In this document: one piece after another, positions 1 to 11,272 of the stretch | How positions within the stretch are numbered: the first letter of the stretch is position 1 | How the letters are laid out: every line of letters begins with the position of its first letter | Assembly (NCBI RefSeq): GCF_030680185.1 | Contig: NZ_JAUXVZ010000038.1 | Span: forward strand, 1-64,000 | DNA: 64,000 nucleotides | Direction of reading: 5' to 3' | DNA from: Phenylobacterium sp. | GTDB taxonomy: Bacteria > Pseudomonadota > Alphaproteobacteria > Caulobacterales > Caulobacteraceae | The notes under the pieces: model-generated | Seen by the model: the letters and a program-made list of their open reading frames with translations, nothing else | The model's database searches: none | What the model was told of the DNA's origin: nothing | Translations under genes and position numbers: made by a program

Positions 1-127
1 CCCCGTGGACGATCACGTCGACGGGGGGCCTCGCCGCCCTCGTCCCATATGGTGATGGGGGTCGTGGCGGGGGAGGGCGCTGACCGAGGTTGCGCCGGAA
101 GGGCGCGCTTATGCGCCTGTGGATGCT
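1..127. other. Intergenic tail after eda with a hairpin at the window edge
   Basis: No gene is visible here. Positions 1-26 form an inverted repeat (CCCCGTGGACG / CGTCGACGGGG, loop ATCA) with one mismatch in 11 bp. It lies about 100 bp past the eda stop codon and could be part of the terminator of the minus-strand pyk/pgl-edd-glk-eda genes, but any T-tract would lie outside the window, so this cannot be decided. Confidence 0.3.
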
Positions 128-781
128 TTAGGTCAAGATCGCCGGGGCTGGCCGGGCCCGAGGCAGGGCCGCGGCGGCCCGCGCCAGCTCGGTGATCCGG
201 TCCCAGTCGCCGGCCGCCACGGCGTCGCGCGGCGCCACCCACGAGCCGCCGATGCAGGCGACATTGGGCTCCTTCAGATAGTCCGGCGCCCGCGCCGCAT
301 CGATGCCGCCGGTGGGGCAGAACACCGCCTGGGGGAAGGGGCTGGCGAAGGCCTTCACCAGGCCGACCCCGCCCACGGCGCTGGCCGGGAACAGCTTGAA
401 GGCGGTGAAGCCGTGGTCGAGGCCGGCCATCAGCTCGGTGGCCGTGGCGATCCCCGACAGCAGGGGGACCGGCCCTTCGGCCCGCTCGCCGGCGATGAGG
501 CCGGGGCTGACGGCGAAGCGGGCGCCGGCGTTGGCGACCGCCTGGCGCGCCGCCGCCGAGGTGATGGTGCCGGCGCCGACCACCGCATCCTCGACCTCGC
601 CGGCGATGGCGCGGATGGCCTCAAGGGCCGCAGGGGTACGAAGCGTCACTTCCAGGGCGCGCAAGCCCCCGCGGGTCAGGGCGCGGGCCAGGGGGACGGC
701 GTCAGCGACGTCCTCGATGATCAGCACCGGCACCACCGGGGCCAGGGCCATGATGTGGTCCAGCGTCATGGGCGGGGTCAC
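128..781 (-). CDS. eda: KDPG aldolase (2-dehydro-3-deoxy-phosphogluconate aldolase)
   Basis: This 217-residue protein matches class I KDPG/KHG aldolases, which cleave 2-keto-3-deoxy-6-phosphogluconate to pyruvate and glyceraldehyde 3-phosphate, the last step of the Entner-Doudoroff pathway in the cytoplasm. The catalytic Glu is in LEVTLRT (E44) and the Schiff-base lysine is in FKLFPA (K129); GAGTI near residue 69 is also typical. The start is a GTG whose last two bases belong to the TGA stop of glk (GTGA overlap), which implies translational coupling; an in-frame ATG four codons later is the alternative. It is the last gene of the pgl-edd-glk-eda run. Length is normal for the family. Confidence 0.95.
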   Translation of the reverse strand: MTPPMTLDHIMALAPVVPVLIIEDVADAVPLARALTRGGLRALEVTLRTPAALEAIRAIAGEVEDAVVGAGTITSAAARQAVANAGARFAVSPGLIAGERAEGPVPLLSGIATATELMAGLDHGFTAFKLFPASAVGGVGLVKAFASPFPQAVFCPTGGIDAARAPDYLKEPNVACIGGSWVAPRDAVAAGDWDRITELARAAAALPRARPAPAILT

Positions 782-1751
782 AGGCGCATCCCTTCCAGCT
801 GGGCCAGCTCCCGGCTGCAGCCCACCAGGGCCGCATAGGGATGGGTGATCAGATAGGTGGGGATCTCGCGCACATAGTCGCTCAGGCGGCCCTTGGCCTC
901 GAACCGGGCGCGGAAACCGCCGGACATCAGGCGATCGCCCATACGCGGCGCGATGCCGCCGCTGACATAGATTCCGCCCCGGGCCCCATGAGTCAGGGCC
1001 AGATCGCCGGCCACCCCGCCGAGAATGGCGCAGAACCGGTCCAGCACGGCGCCGGCCGCGGTGTCGCCAGCATCGGCCGCCTTGACGACCGCGCGCTCGT
1101 CGGCGAGCGCCGGGTCGCGGCCGGCCATGTCCTCCAGGGCGAGATAGAGGTCGAACAGGCCCTGGCCCGACAAAATCCGCTCCACCGACACCCGGCCATA
1201 GAGCCCCTGAAGCCGACGCCAGACCTCCGCCTCGACCTCGTCATGGGGGGCGAAGCCGGCATGGCCGCCTTCGGTGGCCACGGCGATGTCCACATGCTGC
1301 GACCGGGCCACGGCGCCGACCCCAAACCCCGTGCCGGCGCCCAGCACGACAATGGGGCAGGTGGTGGCGCCGCGCAGGTCCGGGCCAATGCGGCGCAGGT
1401 CCGTGGGATCCAGCACCGGCGCGGCCATGGCCTGGGCGGCGAAATCATTGATGAGCTTGATGGCGTCAAAGCCGAAGCTGGCGATCAGGTCGGTCTCCGA
1501 CACCCGCCAGTCGAGATTGGTGAATTCGATCTCGCCGTCCACCACAGGGCCGGCCACCGCGATGACGGCCCTGGCCGGGCGCTTCTTGCCGGCGGTCTCT
1601 TCCAGATATTCCGCGATGATCTCGTCCAGCGCGCCATAATCGGCGCAGGCATAGACCTTGGTGTTGCGCAGATGGCCTTCGCCATCGACCAGGGAGAAGC
1701 GGGCGTTGGTGCCCCCCACATCCCCCACCAGGCCGGCATAGATCACGCCCA

Positions 1752-1752
<1 letters not shown>
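778..1752 (-). CDS. glk: Glucokinase
   Basis: This 324-residue protein is a bacterial Glk-type glucokinase (PF02685 family, not ROK), which phosphorylates glucose to glucose 6-phosphate with ATP. Visible motifs are the N-terminal phosphate loop [10 protein letters not shown] (residues 10-19), the catalytic Asp in INDFAA (D103), the adenosine motif GAGTGFG (138-144) and the sugar-binding EGGHAGF (161-167). The start ATG overlaps the edd stop by one base (TAATG), and its own stop overlaps the eda start. Its place between edd and eda indicates a role in feeding imported glucose to the Entner-Doudoroff pathway. Confidence 0.95.
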
Positions 1753-3572
<1,820 letters not shown>

Positions 3573-3582
3573 GTCTGTTCTC

Positions 3583-4266
3583 TCAGGGCGTCCAGAGAAC
3601 CCGCACGGGAACCCGGGCCTGGGTCAAGAGCGCCCGGACCGGCAGATCGGCTCCCGCCAAGGCCCGCTCAATGACCCGGCGTTTCTCTGGACCGGCGATC
3701 AGGATGATGATGGCGTGGGATTGTAACAACGCCGCCAAGGTCAGGGTGATCCGCGGCAGGGGCGGATCGCCGATCGCCTGATCGAAACCCAGGCAGAACC
3801 GCGCGCCGTCTGGCGCCATGGCGGCCTCGAGCCCGACCGCGCCGGGAATCAGCGAGGCCACGTGGCCGTCCGGTCCCATACCCAGCAGGGTCATGTCGAA
3901 GGGCGCCAGGGCTGCGACCTGCGCCTCGGCCAGATCGGCGGCGGCGGCGGCGCTGGGCGCCTCGCCCATCAGGGGGACGAAGCCGGCGGCGGTCGCCTTG
4001 CCGGTCAGCAGGCGCGATCGCACCAGGGCCTCATTGGAGGCCGGATCGCTCGCGGGGACGAACCGCTCGTCCGACAGGGTGATGTCGACGGCGCCCCAGT
4101 CGAGGTCGGCCTGGGCCAGCCCGTCATAGACGGCGCCCGGCGAGCGTCCGCCTGTGGCCACCAGCCGGCCGCGGCCCCGGGCGGCGATCCCGGCGGCCAG
4201 GGCCGACACCGTCGCCGCAGCGGCGGCGCCCGCCAGGGCCTCAGGGGTGTCGAAGGGCTCGATCAT
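3583..4266 (-). CDS. pgl: 6-phosphogluconolactonase
   Basis: This 227-residue protein is a DevB/SOL-type 6-phosphogluconolactonase related to glucosamine-6-phosphate isomerases. It hydrolyses 6-phosphogluconolactone to 6-phosphogluconate. TLSDERFVP (residues 63-71) and [16 protein letters not shown] (127-142) are the family motifs, the latter with the catalytic histidine. A strong GAGGAGG ribosome-binding site lies just before the ATG. It is first in the tight pgl-edd-glk-eda run. The zwf gene that often precedes pgl in Caulobacter relatives is not here; pyk lies 75 bp upstream instead. Confidence 0.93.
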   Translation of the reverse strand: MIEPFDTPEALAGAAAAATVSALAAGIAARGRGRLVATGGRSPGAVYDGLAQADLDWGAVDITLSDERFVPASDPASNEALVRSRLLTGKATAAGFVPLMGEAPSAAAAADLAEAQVAALAPFDMTLLGMGPDGHVASLIPGAVGLEAAMAPDGARFCLGFDQAIGDPPLPRITLTLAALLQSHAIIILIAGPEKRRVIERALAGADLPVRALLTQARVPVRVLWTP

Positions 4267-4341
4267 GCCTCCTCATAGACCCTCTGACGCCGGCATACAG
4301 CCCCGCCCCTACGGCATGAACGCCTTCGTGAGCCGGGAGGC

Positions 4342-5760
4342 CTAGCGCCGGGGCACGTGGGCCAGACGCAGGATATTGGCCGCGCCGGGCGAGCCCATGG
4401 GCAGGCCGGCCAGGATCAGGATGCGACGCCCCGGGGCGGCCAGGGCCAGGTCCCGGGCGATCTCGGTGGCGATCTTGGCCAGCGATTCTGAGTCCGCCGG
4501 CTGGGGCACCACCCGGGCCTCGACGCCCCAGGTCAGCGCCAGGCGCCGGGCGACGCTGGCGTGGGGCGTCAGCGCCAGGGCCGGCTGCAACGGGCGCTCG
4601 CGGGCCAGGCGCAGGGCCGTCTGGCCGGTGGTGGTGAAGCTGGCCAGACAGGCGATGGAGGGCCCTTGCGCGGCGCGGCCGGCGGCGGCCACCAGGGCGT
4701 CGGCGTCGGCGTCTTCGATGGGATATTCCGCGGCCATCAGCTCGGGCCAGCGGGGGTCACGCTCCACCCGGGCGATGATGCGGTCCATGATCGAGACCGC
4801 CTCCAGGGGAAAGTCGCCAGACGCCGTCTCGGCCGACAGCATCAGGGCGTCGGCGCCCTCATAGACCGCGCCAGCCACGTCGGAGGCCTCGGCCCGCGTG
4901 GGCGTCGGCGCCGTGGTCATGGATTCCAGCATCTGGGTGGCGACGATCACCGGGATGCCCCGGGTGCGGCAGGCCCGGATCAGCGCCTTCTGCACCACCG
5001 GCACGTCCTCGGGCGCCAGTTCCACCCCCAGATCGCCGCGGGCCACCATCAACCCGTCGCAGAGGTCGAGAATCTCGTCCAGAGCCTCCAGGGCGGCGGG
5101 CTTTTCGATCTTGGCCAGGACAGCGGCGCGGCCCTGGACCAGCTGGCGCAGCTCGGCCATGTCGGCGGCCCGTTGCACGAAGGACAAGGCCACCCAGTCC
5201 ACCCCCTGGTCGAGGGCGAAGGCCAGGTCGGTGCGGTCCTTGGGCGTCATGGCCGGGATCGGGATGGCGTGGCCCGGCAGGTTGAGCCCCTTGTTGTTGG
5301 ACAGGGTCTCGCCGACCATCACCTCGGTCTCGGCGAAGTCGGCCCCGTGGCGCACCACCCGCAGGCGCACCCGACCATCATCGATCAGGATGTCGGCCCC
5401 GACCTTCACCGCCGCCAGGATTTCCGGATGCGGGGCGCAGACCCGCGCCGCGTCCCCGGGGGTCGGGTCGAGGTCCAGCCGGAAGGCCTGGCCGGGGCGG
5501 ACACGCACCTGGCCATCGGCGAACTTGCCCAGGCGCAGCTTGGGGCCTTGCAGGTCGGCCAGGACAGCGATAGGCCGCCCGGTGGCGATCTCGGCCTGAC
5601 GCACCGTGGCGATGGCGCGGGCGTGGTCCTCGTGGGTCCCGTGGCTGAAATTGACGCGGAAGACGTCAGCCCCGGCCCTGGCCAACGCCTCCACCTGGGC
5701 AGGGCTGCGGCTTGCGGGGCCCAAGGTGGCGACGATACGCGCGCGGCGGGCTCGGATCAT
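4342..5760 (-). CDS. pyk: Pyruvate kinase
   Basis: This 472-residue protein transfers phosphate from phosphoenolpyruvate to ADP, giving pyruvate. It has the barrel motifs VFRVNFSHG near the N-terminus, IEKPAALEALDEI with the catalytic lysine, MVARGDLGVE and IVATQMLESM, followed by the C-terminal domain. I chose the ATG at 5760 (MIRARRARIVATLGPAS) because pyruvate kinases begin just before ARIVATLGP; an upstream in-frame GTG at 5814 would add 18 unconserved residues. It is codirectional with pgl-edd-glk-eda, 75 bp away, and may share a transcript, placing two pyruvate-forming steps side by side. It is divergent from the GH15 gene. Confidence 0.95.
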   Translation of the reverse strand: MIRARRARIVATLGPASRSPAQVEALARAGADVFRVNFSHGTHEDHARAIATVRQAEIATGRPIAVLADLQGPKLRLGKFADGQVRVRPGQAFRLDLDPTPGDAARVCAPHPEILAAVKVGADILIDDGRVRLRVVRHGADFAETEVMVGETLSNNKGLNLPGHAIPIPAMTPKDRTDLAFALDQGVDWVALSFVQRAADMAELRQLVQGRAAVLAKIEKPAALEALDEILDLCDGLMVARGDLGVELAPEDVPVVQKALIRACRTRGIPVIVATQMLESMTTAPTPTRAEASDVAGAVYEGADALMLSAETASGDFPLEAVSIMDRIIARVERDPRWPELMAAEYPIEDADADALVAAAGRAAQGPSIACLASFTTTGQTALRLARERPLQPALALTPHASVARRLALTWGVEARVVPQPADSESLAKIATEIARDLALAAPGRRILILAGLPMGSPGAANILRLAHVPRR

Positions 5761-5904
5761 GGGGTCCCCGTTTGGAAGAGCGGCCCGCACAGGGCCAAGA
5801 TGGCGGCGAGTCACTTGGCGCGTCCCAGCTTAGCAAACGGCGCTGACCCGCCGTCGAGAAAAAGGACGCTGCCCCATGCGACACAACTGCGAGGCGCCTA
5901 ACCT

Positions 5905-7701
5905 GTGATCCAGACCCTGGACCTGTTTCCCATCGGCAACTGCGCGGCCAGCGGCCTCGTGGACCGCCACGGCCGCATCGTCTGGGGCTGCGTGCCCCGG
6001 GTGGACGGCGATCCCTTCTTCTCGGCCCTGCTCAGCGACCGCGATCCCGCCGACCGGGACGTGCATGGCCTGTGGGCCATCGAGGCCGAGGATCACGCCA
6101 GCACCCGCCAGGCCTATCTGCGCAACACGCCCATCGTGCGCACCGAGGTGACCAACAAGCACGGCGACAGTTTCGAGATTCTCGACTTCTGCCCCCGCTA
6201 TCGCCAGTTCGGCCGGGTCTATCGGCCGACGGCCTATATCCGTCTGGTCCGGCAGATCACCGGCGCGCCACGGATCCGCATCCGCCTGCGCCCGACCATC
6301 AACTGGGGCGAGGCGCCGGCCAAACAGACCACCGGCTCTAACCACATTCGCTATGTGGGCGGGCCGACCACCATGCGCCTGACCACCAACACCTCGGTCA
6401 GCCACATCACCGAGGAGCGCGTCTTCCGTCTGGAGGAGCCCATCGCCATGTTCCTCGGCCCCGACGAGGGGTTCGACGCCGATGTGATGGCCACCTCCTC
6501 GCGCATGCTGAACGAGACCACCGACTATTGGCGCGGCTGGGTGCGCACCCTGTCGGTGCCGGTGGAATGGCAGGAGGCGGTGATCCGCTCGGCCATCACG
6601 CTCAAGCTCTGCGCCTACGAAGAGACCGGCGCCATCGTCGCGGCGCTCACCACCTCGATCCCCGAACATGCGGAGTCCGGGCGCAACTGGGACTATCGCT
6701 ACTGCTGGCTGCGGGACGCCTACTACGTGGTCCAGGCCCTGACGCGGCTGGGCGCCGCCGACATGCTGGAGAACTACCTCTCCTATCTGCGCAACCTGGT
6801 GGACACCGAGGGCGGCGGCCCTGTGCAGCCGGTCTATGGGGTGGGGCTGGAGCCTGGCCTCGTCGAGCGGTTCGCCGACGCCCTGCCCGGCTATCGCGGC
6901 ATGGGGCCGGTGCGGATCGGCAACCAGGCCCACGAACACCTGCAGCACGACGTCTATGGCCAGATCATCCTGTCCACGGTCCAGGCCTTCTTCGACGAGC
7001 GCCTGCTGCGGCCGGCCACGGTGGAGGATTTCCGCGACCTCGAGCCCGTCGGCGAGCGGGCCTATGAGATGTACGCCACGCCGGACGCCAGCCTGTGGGA
7101 GTTCCGCGGGCGCGAGGCGATCCACACCTATTCGGCGGTGATGTGCTGGGCGGCCTGCGACCGGCTGGGCAATGCGGCCGTGCAGCTCGGCCTGCTGGAG
7201 CGGGCCAAGTACTGGAACGCCCGGGCCGACGAGATGCGCGCCGTCATCGAAGAGCGCGCCTATAATCCGGCGCTCGGCCGCTTCGCCGCCACCTTCGATG
7301 GGGATGAGCTGGACGCCAGCCTGCTGCAGCTGGTGGATGTGCGCTTCGTGGCGCCCAGCGACCCGCGCATGGCCGCCACCATCGAAGCGGTGGAAAAGGG
7401 CCTGCGCCGCGGACCCTACATGCTGCGCTACGCCCTGCCCGACGACTTCGGCGAGCCGAAGACCGCCTTCAACATCTGCACCTTCTGGCTGATCGAGGCC
7501 CTCTATCTCAGCGGCCGGGCCGGCGAGGCCCGCGAGCTGTTCGAGGAGATGCTGACAAGGCGGACGGCGGCGGGGCTGCTGTCGGAGGACATCTCGTTCG
7601 ACGGCAACGAGCTGTGGGGCAACTATCCGCAGACCTATTCCCTGGTCGGCCTGATCAACTGCGCGGCGCTCTTGTCCAAGCCCTGGGCGGCGGTGCGCTA
7701 A
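5905..7701 (+). CDS. GH15 family glycoside hydrolase (glucoamylase/trehalase-like)
   Basis: This 598-residue protein belongs to glycoside hydrolase family 15. It has the N-terminal beta-domain found in bacterial glucoamylase/trehalase-like members (opening near IGNCAASGLVDRHGRIVWGC) and an (alpha/alpha)6 catalytic barrel. The diagnostic barrel motif NWDYRYCWLRDA lies near residues 260-271, and the C-terminal active-site block is GNELWGNYPQTYS near residue 570. No signal peptide is seen, so it is probably cytoplasmic and acts on alpha-glucan, trehalose or maltooligosaccharide ends; the exact substrate cannot be read from sequence. The start is GTG; an overlapping upstream ATG is out of frame and stops at once. 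Glucose released here could feed the adjacent Entner-Doudoroff genes. Confidence 0.88.
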   Translation: MIQTLDLFPIGNCAASGLVDRHGRIVWGCVPRVDGDPFFSALLSDRDPADRDVHGLWAIEAEDHASTRQAYLRNTPIVRTEVTNKHGDSFEILDFCPRYRQFGRVYRPTAYIRLVRQITGAPRIRIRLRPTINWGEAPAKQTTGSNHIRYVGGPTTMRLTTNTSVSHITEERVFRLEEPIAMFLGPDEGFDADVMATSSRMLNETTDYWRGWVRTLSVPVEWQEAVIRSAITLKLCAYEETGAIVAALTTSIPEHAESGRNWDYRYCWLRDAYYVVQALTRLGAADMLENYLSYLRNLVDTEGGGPVQPVYGVGLEPGLVERFADALPGYRGMGPVRIGNQAHEHLQHDVYGQIILSTVQAFFDERLLRPATVEDFRDLEPVGERAYEMYATPDASLWEFRGREAIHTYSAVMCWAACDRLGNAAVQLGLLERAKYWNARADEMRAVIEERAYNPALGRFAATFDGDELDASLLQLVDVRFVAPSDPRMAATIEAVEKGLRRGPYMLRYALPDDFGEPKTAFNICTFWLIEALYLSGRAGEARELFEEMLTRRTAAGLLSEDISFDGNELWGNYPQTYSLVGLINCAALLSKPWAAVR

Positions 7702-7711
7702 ACCAGCACGG

Positions 7712-9163
7712 TTAGAGCTTCAGCTCAGGCGCGGTGAAGCCGCGCACATTCTCGTCGATGGCCTGGGCCAGCGACAGGAGCCGCGCGTCGCCCCCGTGCG
7801 GCCCGATCAGCTGCGCGCCCACCGGCAGGCCGTCGGCCGAGACGCCGGCCGGGAGCGTCGTGGCCGGCAGCAGGCAGGCTGTGGCCAGACCGATCCAGCC
7901 CAGCAGGGTGACATAGGGGGCGCTGGTCCCATCCGACAGCTTCAGCGCCCGCGACGGGAACGAACCCTGGCTGTGGGCAAAGGCGGTGACCGGGGCCACC
8001 GGCGCCAGGATGGCGTCATAGGTGGCGAACACGCCCTCCATCTCGCGGCGCAGGCGGGCGCGGATGGCGTCGGCGGCCAGCCACTCGCGGTGGCGGGCGG
8101 TATAGGCCAGCGCCGTCGCCGCCCAGGAGAAGGGACCCGCCCCGCGGCTCCGGGCGATCTTCGCCGCCGGGCGCATCCACTCCATCTTGCGCAGGTCCTT
8201 CTCGCGCATGTCACCGCCGATGATGGCGCCCAGCAGGACCATATAGGCGTCCAGCAGGGTGGCCACGTCCACCGGGGGCGAGATGAATTCCACCGTGGCG
8301 CCGGCCTCCGACAGCTCGCCGGCGAAGGTCTCGATCACCGTTCTGACCTGCGGGTCCAGCGGCAGGCCCGGCGCCTCCACCCAGACCCCGATGCGGGCCT
8401 TGGCGAGATCGGCCGGGGGCGCCTTGGGCGAGACCCCGCCATCGCAGATCACCGACAGCAGAAGCCTCAGGTCCCGGGCCGAGCGGGCCATGGGGCCGAT
8501 GACGTTCAGGTCCGGCTCCTGCCAGGAACCCGGCGCCGGCGGCACGTGGCCGTGCTGGGGCACCAGACCCCAGGTGGGCTTGTGCGAAAACACCCCGCAG
8601 AAATGGGCCGGAATGCGCAGGGAGCCGCCGATGTCCGAGCCGATCTCCAGAGCCGTGACCCCGCTGGCCAGGGCCGCGGCCGCCCCGCCCGACGAGCCGC
8701 CGGGCGTGCGCGTCACGTCCCAGGGATTGTTGGTGGTCCCATAAAGGCCGTTGAAGCTCTGCCAGTCGCCGGCCATCACCGGCACATTGGTCTTGCCCCA
8801 GATCACCGCCCCGGCCTTGCGCGCCAGAGCGCTCACCGTGGCGTCCTCGGCCTGGCGTCGGCGATGGGCCTCCAGGCCCGCCGAGGCCGGCAGGCCGCTG
8901 ACGTCCAGGGTGTCCTTGATGGTCATGGGCAGGCCGGCCAGCGGCCCCAGCGTCCCGTCCCGAGCGCGAATGTCGTCGATGGCCTTGGCCCGCTCCAGGG
9001 CGCGCTCCAGGTCGGCGGCGATGACGGCGTTCAGGCGATGATGGGTCTGGGCGTGGCGGGCGAGCGCCAGCTTCAGCAGCTCCACGGCGCCGATCCGGCC
9101 GGCCGCTAGCAGGGCCAGCTGGCCGCTGGCGTCCAGGGCCAGGACGTCCAGATCGGGGTTCAC
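7712..9163 (-). CDS. Amidase (amidase signature family)
   Basis: This 483-residue protein is an amidase-signature hydrolase with the Ser-cisSer-Lys triad. The lysine is in MTIKDTLDV (K83), the cis-serine in TPGGSSGG (residues 153-160) and the nucleophile serine in SDIGGSLR (S181). It hydrolyses an amide bond of unknown substrate. It resembles free-standing amidases rather than GatA because no gatB or gatC is nearby. The start GTG overlaps the dapB stop (GTGA), so it is translationally coupled to dapB, although no link to lysine synthesis is evident. The C-terminus ([18 protein letters not shown]) is intact. Confidence 0.88.
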   Translation of the reverse strand: MNPDLDVLALDASGQLALLAAGRIGAVELLKLALARHAQTHHRLNAVIAADLERALERAKAIDDIRARDGTLGPLAGLPMTIKDTLDVSGLPASAGLEAHRRRQAEDATVSALARKAGAVIWGKTNVPVMAGDWQSFNGLYGTTNNPWDVTRTPGGSSGGAAAALASGVTALEIGSDIGGSLRIPAHFCGVFSHKPTWGLVPQHGHVPPAPGSWQEPDLNVIGPMARSARDLRLLLSVICDGGVSPKAPPADLAKARIGVWVEAPGLPLDPQVRTVIETFAGELSEAGATVEFISPPVDVATLLDAYMVLLGAIIGGDMREKDLRKMEWMRPAAKIARSRGAGPFSWAATALAYTARHREWLAADAIRARLRREMEGVFATYDAILAPVAPVTAFAHSQGSFPSRALKLSDGTSAPYVTLLGWIGLATACLLPATTLPAGVSADGLPVGAQLIGPHGGDARLLSLAQAIDENVRGFTAPELKL

Positions 9164-9942
9164 GCGCCGGGCTTCCTGAGGCCCAGCACGTCCTGCATGT
9201 CATAGGCGCCCGGCGGCTGGCGCACGGCCCAGAGGCCGGCCTCCACCGCCCCGCGGGCGAACAGGCTGCGGTCCCGGGCCGAGTGGGAGAGGGTCAGAAT
9301 CTCGTCGTCGGCGGCGAACACCACCGCGTGCTCGCCGATGATCCCGCCGCCGCGCATCACCGAATAGCCGATCTCGCCCTCTGGCCGCGCGCCGGTGATC
9401 CCGTCCCTTGCGGCCCGCGCCACCGTCTCCAGCGCCACACGACGCCCGTCGGCGGCGGCCTCCGCCAACATGATCGCCGTGCCCGAAGGCGCATCGACCT
9501 TGCGCCGGTGATGGGCCTCGAAGACCTCGATGTCATAGTCGGCCGCAGCCAAGGCCTGGGCCGCCTGCGCCACCAGGCCCAGCAGCATGTTGACGCCCAG
9601 CGAGAAGTTGCCGGCCCGCACGATGGGGATGGTCTTGGCCGCCTCGCCGATCACCGCGATCTGGGCCTCATCGAAGCCGGTGGAGCCGATCACCAGGGCG
9701 ATATCGCCCCGGGCCGCGCACACCTGCGCCAGCTCCGCCGAGGCCTTGGGCGTAGAAAAGTCGATCACCAGATGCGCCGCCGCCAGCGCCGCCCCCCGCT
9801 CCACCAGCCGCGGGTCTTCCGCGCCCGGCCGATCGAATCGCGCAAACAGCTCGGCGTCCTCCCGCCCCGCCACCACGGCGGCCACAGCCTCCCCCATACG
9901 CCCCAAGGCGCCCGCGACAGCGATACGAACAGGTGCGGTCAG
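9160..9942 (-). CDS. dapB: 4-hydroxy-tetrahydrodipicolinate reductase, apparent CTG start
   Basis: DapB reduces the DHDPS product in the diaminopimelate/lysine pathway with NAD(P)H. The catalytic motif [13 protein letters not shown] is intact. The N-terminus needs the Rossmann motif VAGALGRMG, yet the first in-frame ATG, GTG or TTG codons fall inside that motif (TTG at 9906). Reading upstream gives [16 protein letters not shown] preceded by a CTG at 9940-9942, with GGAGAGA 5 bp before it. The frame is closed by a stop at about 10003-10005 and has no ATG/GTG/TTG between. I therefore place the start at CTG, giving 260 residues, normal for DapB. A sequence error is the alternative. The stop overlaps the amidase GTG. 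Confidence 0.85.
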   Translation of the reverse strand: MTAPVRIAVAGALGRMGEAVAAVVAGREDAELFARFDRPGAEDPRLVERGAALAAAHLVIDFSTPKASAELAQVCAARGDIALVIGSTGFDEAQIAVIGEAAKTIPIVRAGNFSLGVNMLLGLVAQAAQALAAADYDIEVFEAHHRRKVDAPSGTAIMLAEAAADGRRVALETVARAARDGITGARPEGEIGYSVMRGGGIIGEHAVVFAADDEILTLSHSARDRSLFARGAVEAGLWAVRQPPGAYDMQDVLGLRKPGA

Positions 9943-10101
9943 GACGGTCTCTCCGGGGCTGGGCGCGCAAGGGATGCGAATGTCGCCCCTGGGCGGCCGC
10001 GGTCAAGGGGATGTCGCGACAGGCCGAAGCGAAATGACGCCGGCCGGATGCGAGCGCCAGAGACTCGGGCGTTCCCCATCCTGCGACGCCGCTGATCATT
10101 T

Positions 10102-10117
10102 GTCGGACTAAACCGAC
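10102..10117. promoter_or_regulatory. Short inverted repeat between dapB and the MoaF/SnoaL gene
   Basis: GTCGG-actaaa-CCGAC is a perfect 5-bp dyad in the 272-bp divergent intergenic region, about 100 bp before the start at 10215. It is of operator size but short, and no regulator is encoded beside it, so this is only a candidate. Confidence 0.2.
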
Positions 10118-10214
10118 GGAGGGGATCACCTTAGATTTCCAGGAAGCATCGAGCGCTCCGCCCTGTCGTCACCTGGACGTGAGGAGGCTCGCTCATCACA
10201 GGAAGGAGGCCCTC

Positions 10215-10970
10215 ATGCCGAACCGCCGCTACCCCGTCGGCCTGAGCCTGAGGGTCGCCTTCGACCCGTTCTCGGCGAGGCTGACTCTAATCTCGGAGAG
10301 CCGGCTGAGGTTCGAGATCGAAGATGGCCCCTTCGCGCGCAGCGAGACCGTCGACATCCAGGTCACGCCCATCGGCGACAGTCTGTTCTTGGTCAGCTGG
10401 CAGGAGCAATCGGGCGCCACCGTCACCCACATCCAGGATTTCGATCGGGAGGTGATCCACTCTCATGCGACCCTGCCCGATGGCCGCTTCCTGCGGATGA
10501 CGGGTCCCATGACGATCGTCACGCCCGCCGAACAGCCGTCCGACGAGCGCCCCCAGCGAAACAAGGCGCTGGTTCTTGACGCCATGACCAGTCTCTTCCA
10601 GCGGCGGGACGCCTCGGCGGTGGACCGCCTCTACGTCGAAGACTACGTGCAGCATAACCCGCACATCCCACAGGGGCGCGCAGCGCTGAAGGCGCTGGTC
10701 GCCAGTCTGTCCAACGAGGTCTGGTACGAGCCGGGACTGATCCTGGCGGAGGGCGACTTCGTCGCGATCCACGGGCGCATCCGCGGCTGGGCTGACCGAC
10801 CGCAGGTCGTCGTGGACCTGTTTCGCATCGAGGGCGGGCGGCTGGCGGAGCATTGGGACGTGCTCCAGGACGAGGTTTCCGCCGACCTAGGCCTCAGCCC
10901 GTCCATGTTCGACCCGCACGAAGCCCCGCGGGCTCCGACGATCCAAGTCCCAACCCTGGAGACCCCATGA
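10215..10970 (+). CDS. MoaF-like N-domain fused to SnoaL-like domain
   Basis: This 251-residue protein has two parts. Residues about 1-110 form a small beta-rich domain (SLRVAFDPFSARLTLISESRL, FEIEDG) resembling the MoaF N-terminal fold. Residues about 120-235 form a SnoaL-like/NTF2-like domain of the predicted aldol-condensation group, with the signature YVQHNPHIPQGRAAL and the end FRIEGGRLAEHWDVLQ. NTF2-like domains bind small hydrophobic molecules; the substrate is unknown. I chose the ATG at 10215 because GGAAGGAGG lies 5 bp upstream; an in-frame GTG at 10179 lacks such a site. It overlaps the next gene by ATGA, suggesting cotranslation with a GNAT. The MoaF assignment is tentative, the SnoaL part firmer. 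Confidence 0.7.
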   Translation: MPNRRYPVGLSLRVAFDPFSARLTLISESRLRFEIEDGPFARSETVDIQVTPIGDSLFLVSWQEQSGATVTHIQDFDREVIHSHATLPDGRFLRMTGPMTIVTPAEQPSDERPQRNKALVLDAMTSLFQRRDASAVDRLYVEDYVQHNPHIPQGRAALKALVASLSNEVWYEPGLILAEGDFVAIHGRIRGWADRPQVVVDLFRIEGGRLAEHWDVLQDEVSADLGLSPSMFDPHEAPRAPTIQVPTLETP

Positions 10971-11272
10971 CCGAGCCGGAGATTCGCGACGCCCCTGAGC
11001 GCCGCCGCTATGAGCTCTCGATGCTCGGCGACGTCGCCGTCGTCACCTACAACCTGAATCCGCCGAACCTGATGATCACCGAGACCCTGGTCCCCGAACG
11101 GCTTGAGGGTCAGGGGCTGGCGAGCCGACTGGCAAGACACGTGATCGCCGACGCCAAGGCCCGCGGCCTGCTGATCCTCCCGGTCTGCCCCTACTTCTCG
11201 GCCTATCTTCAGAAGCACCCCGAGGAGGCCGAGGTCGTCCATCCGACCTATCGCGGCATCCTCGGCGTCTAG
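10967..11272 (+). CDS. Small GNAT-family N-acetyltransferase (YjdJ-like)
   Basis: This 101-residue protein matches the compact GCN5-related acetyltransferase subfamily of about 90-100 residues (YjdJ/GtNAT type). Family features are LMITETLVPERLEGQGLASRLARHVIADA, here split around ERLEGQGLASRL (acetyl-CoA pyrophosphate loop), and LLILPVCPYFSAYLQKHPE near the C-terminus. The acceptor is unknown. The start ATG shares ATGA with the stop of the MoaF/SnoaL gene. Its stop codon lies inside the shared CTAG with the convergent LysR gene, so the two 3' ends overlap by three bases. Confidence 0.8.
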   Translation: MTEPEIRDAPERRRYELSMLGDVAVVTYNLNPPNLMITETLVPERLEGQGLASRLARHVIADAKARGLLILPVCPYFSAYLQKHPEEAEVVHPTYRGILGV

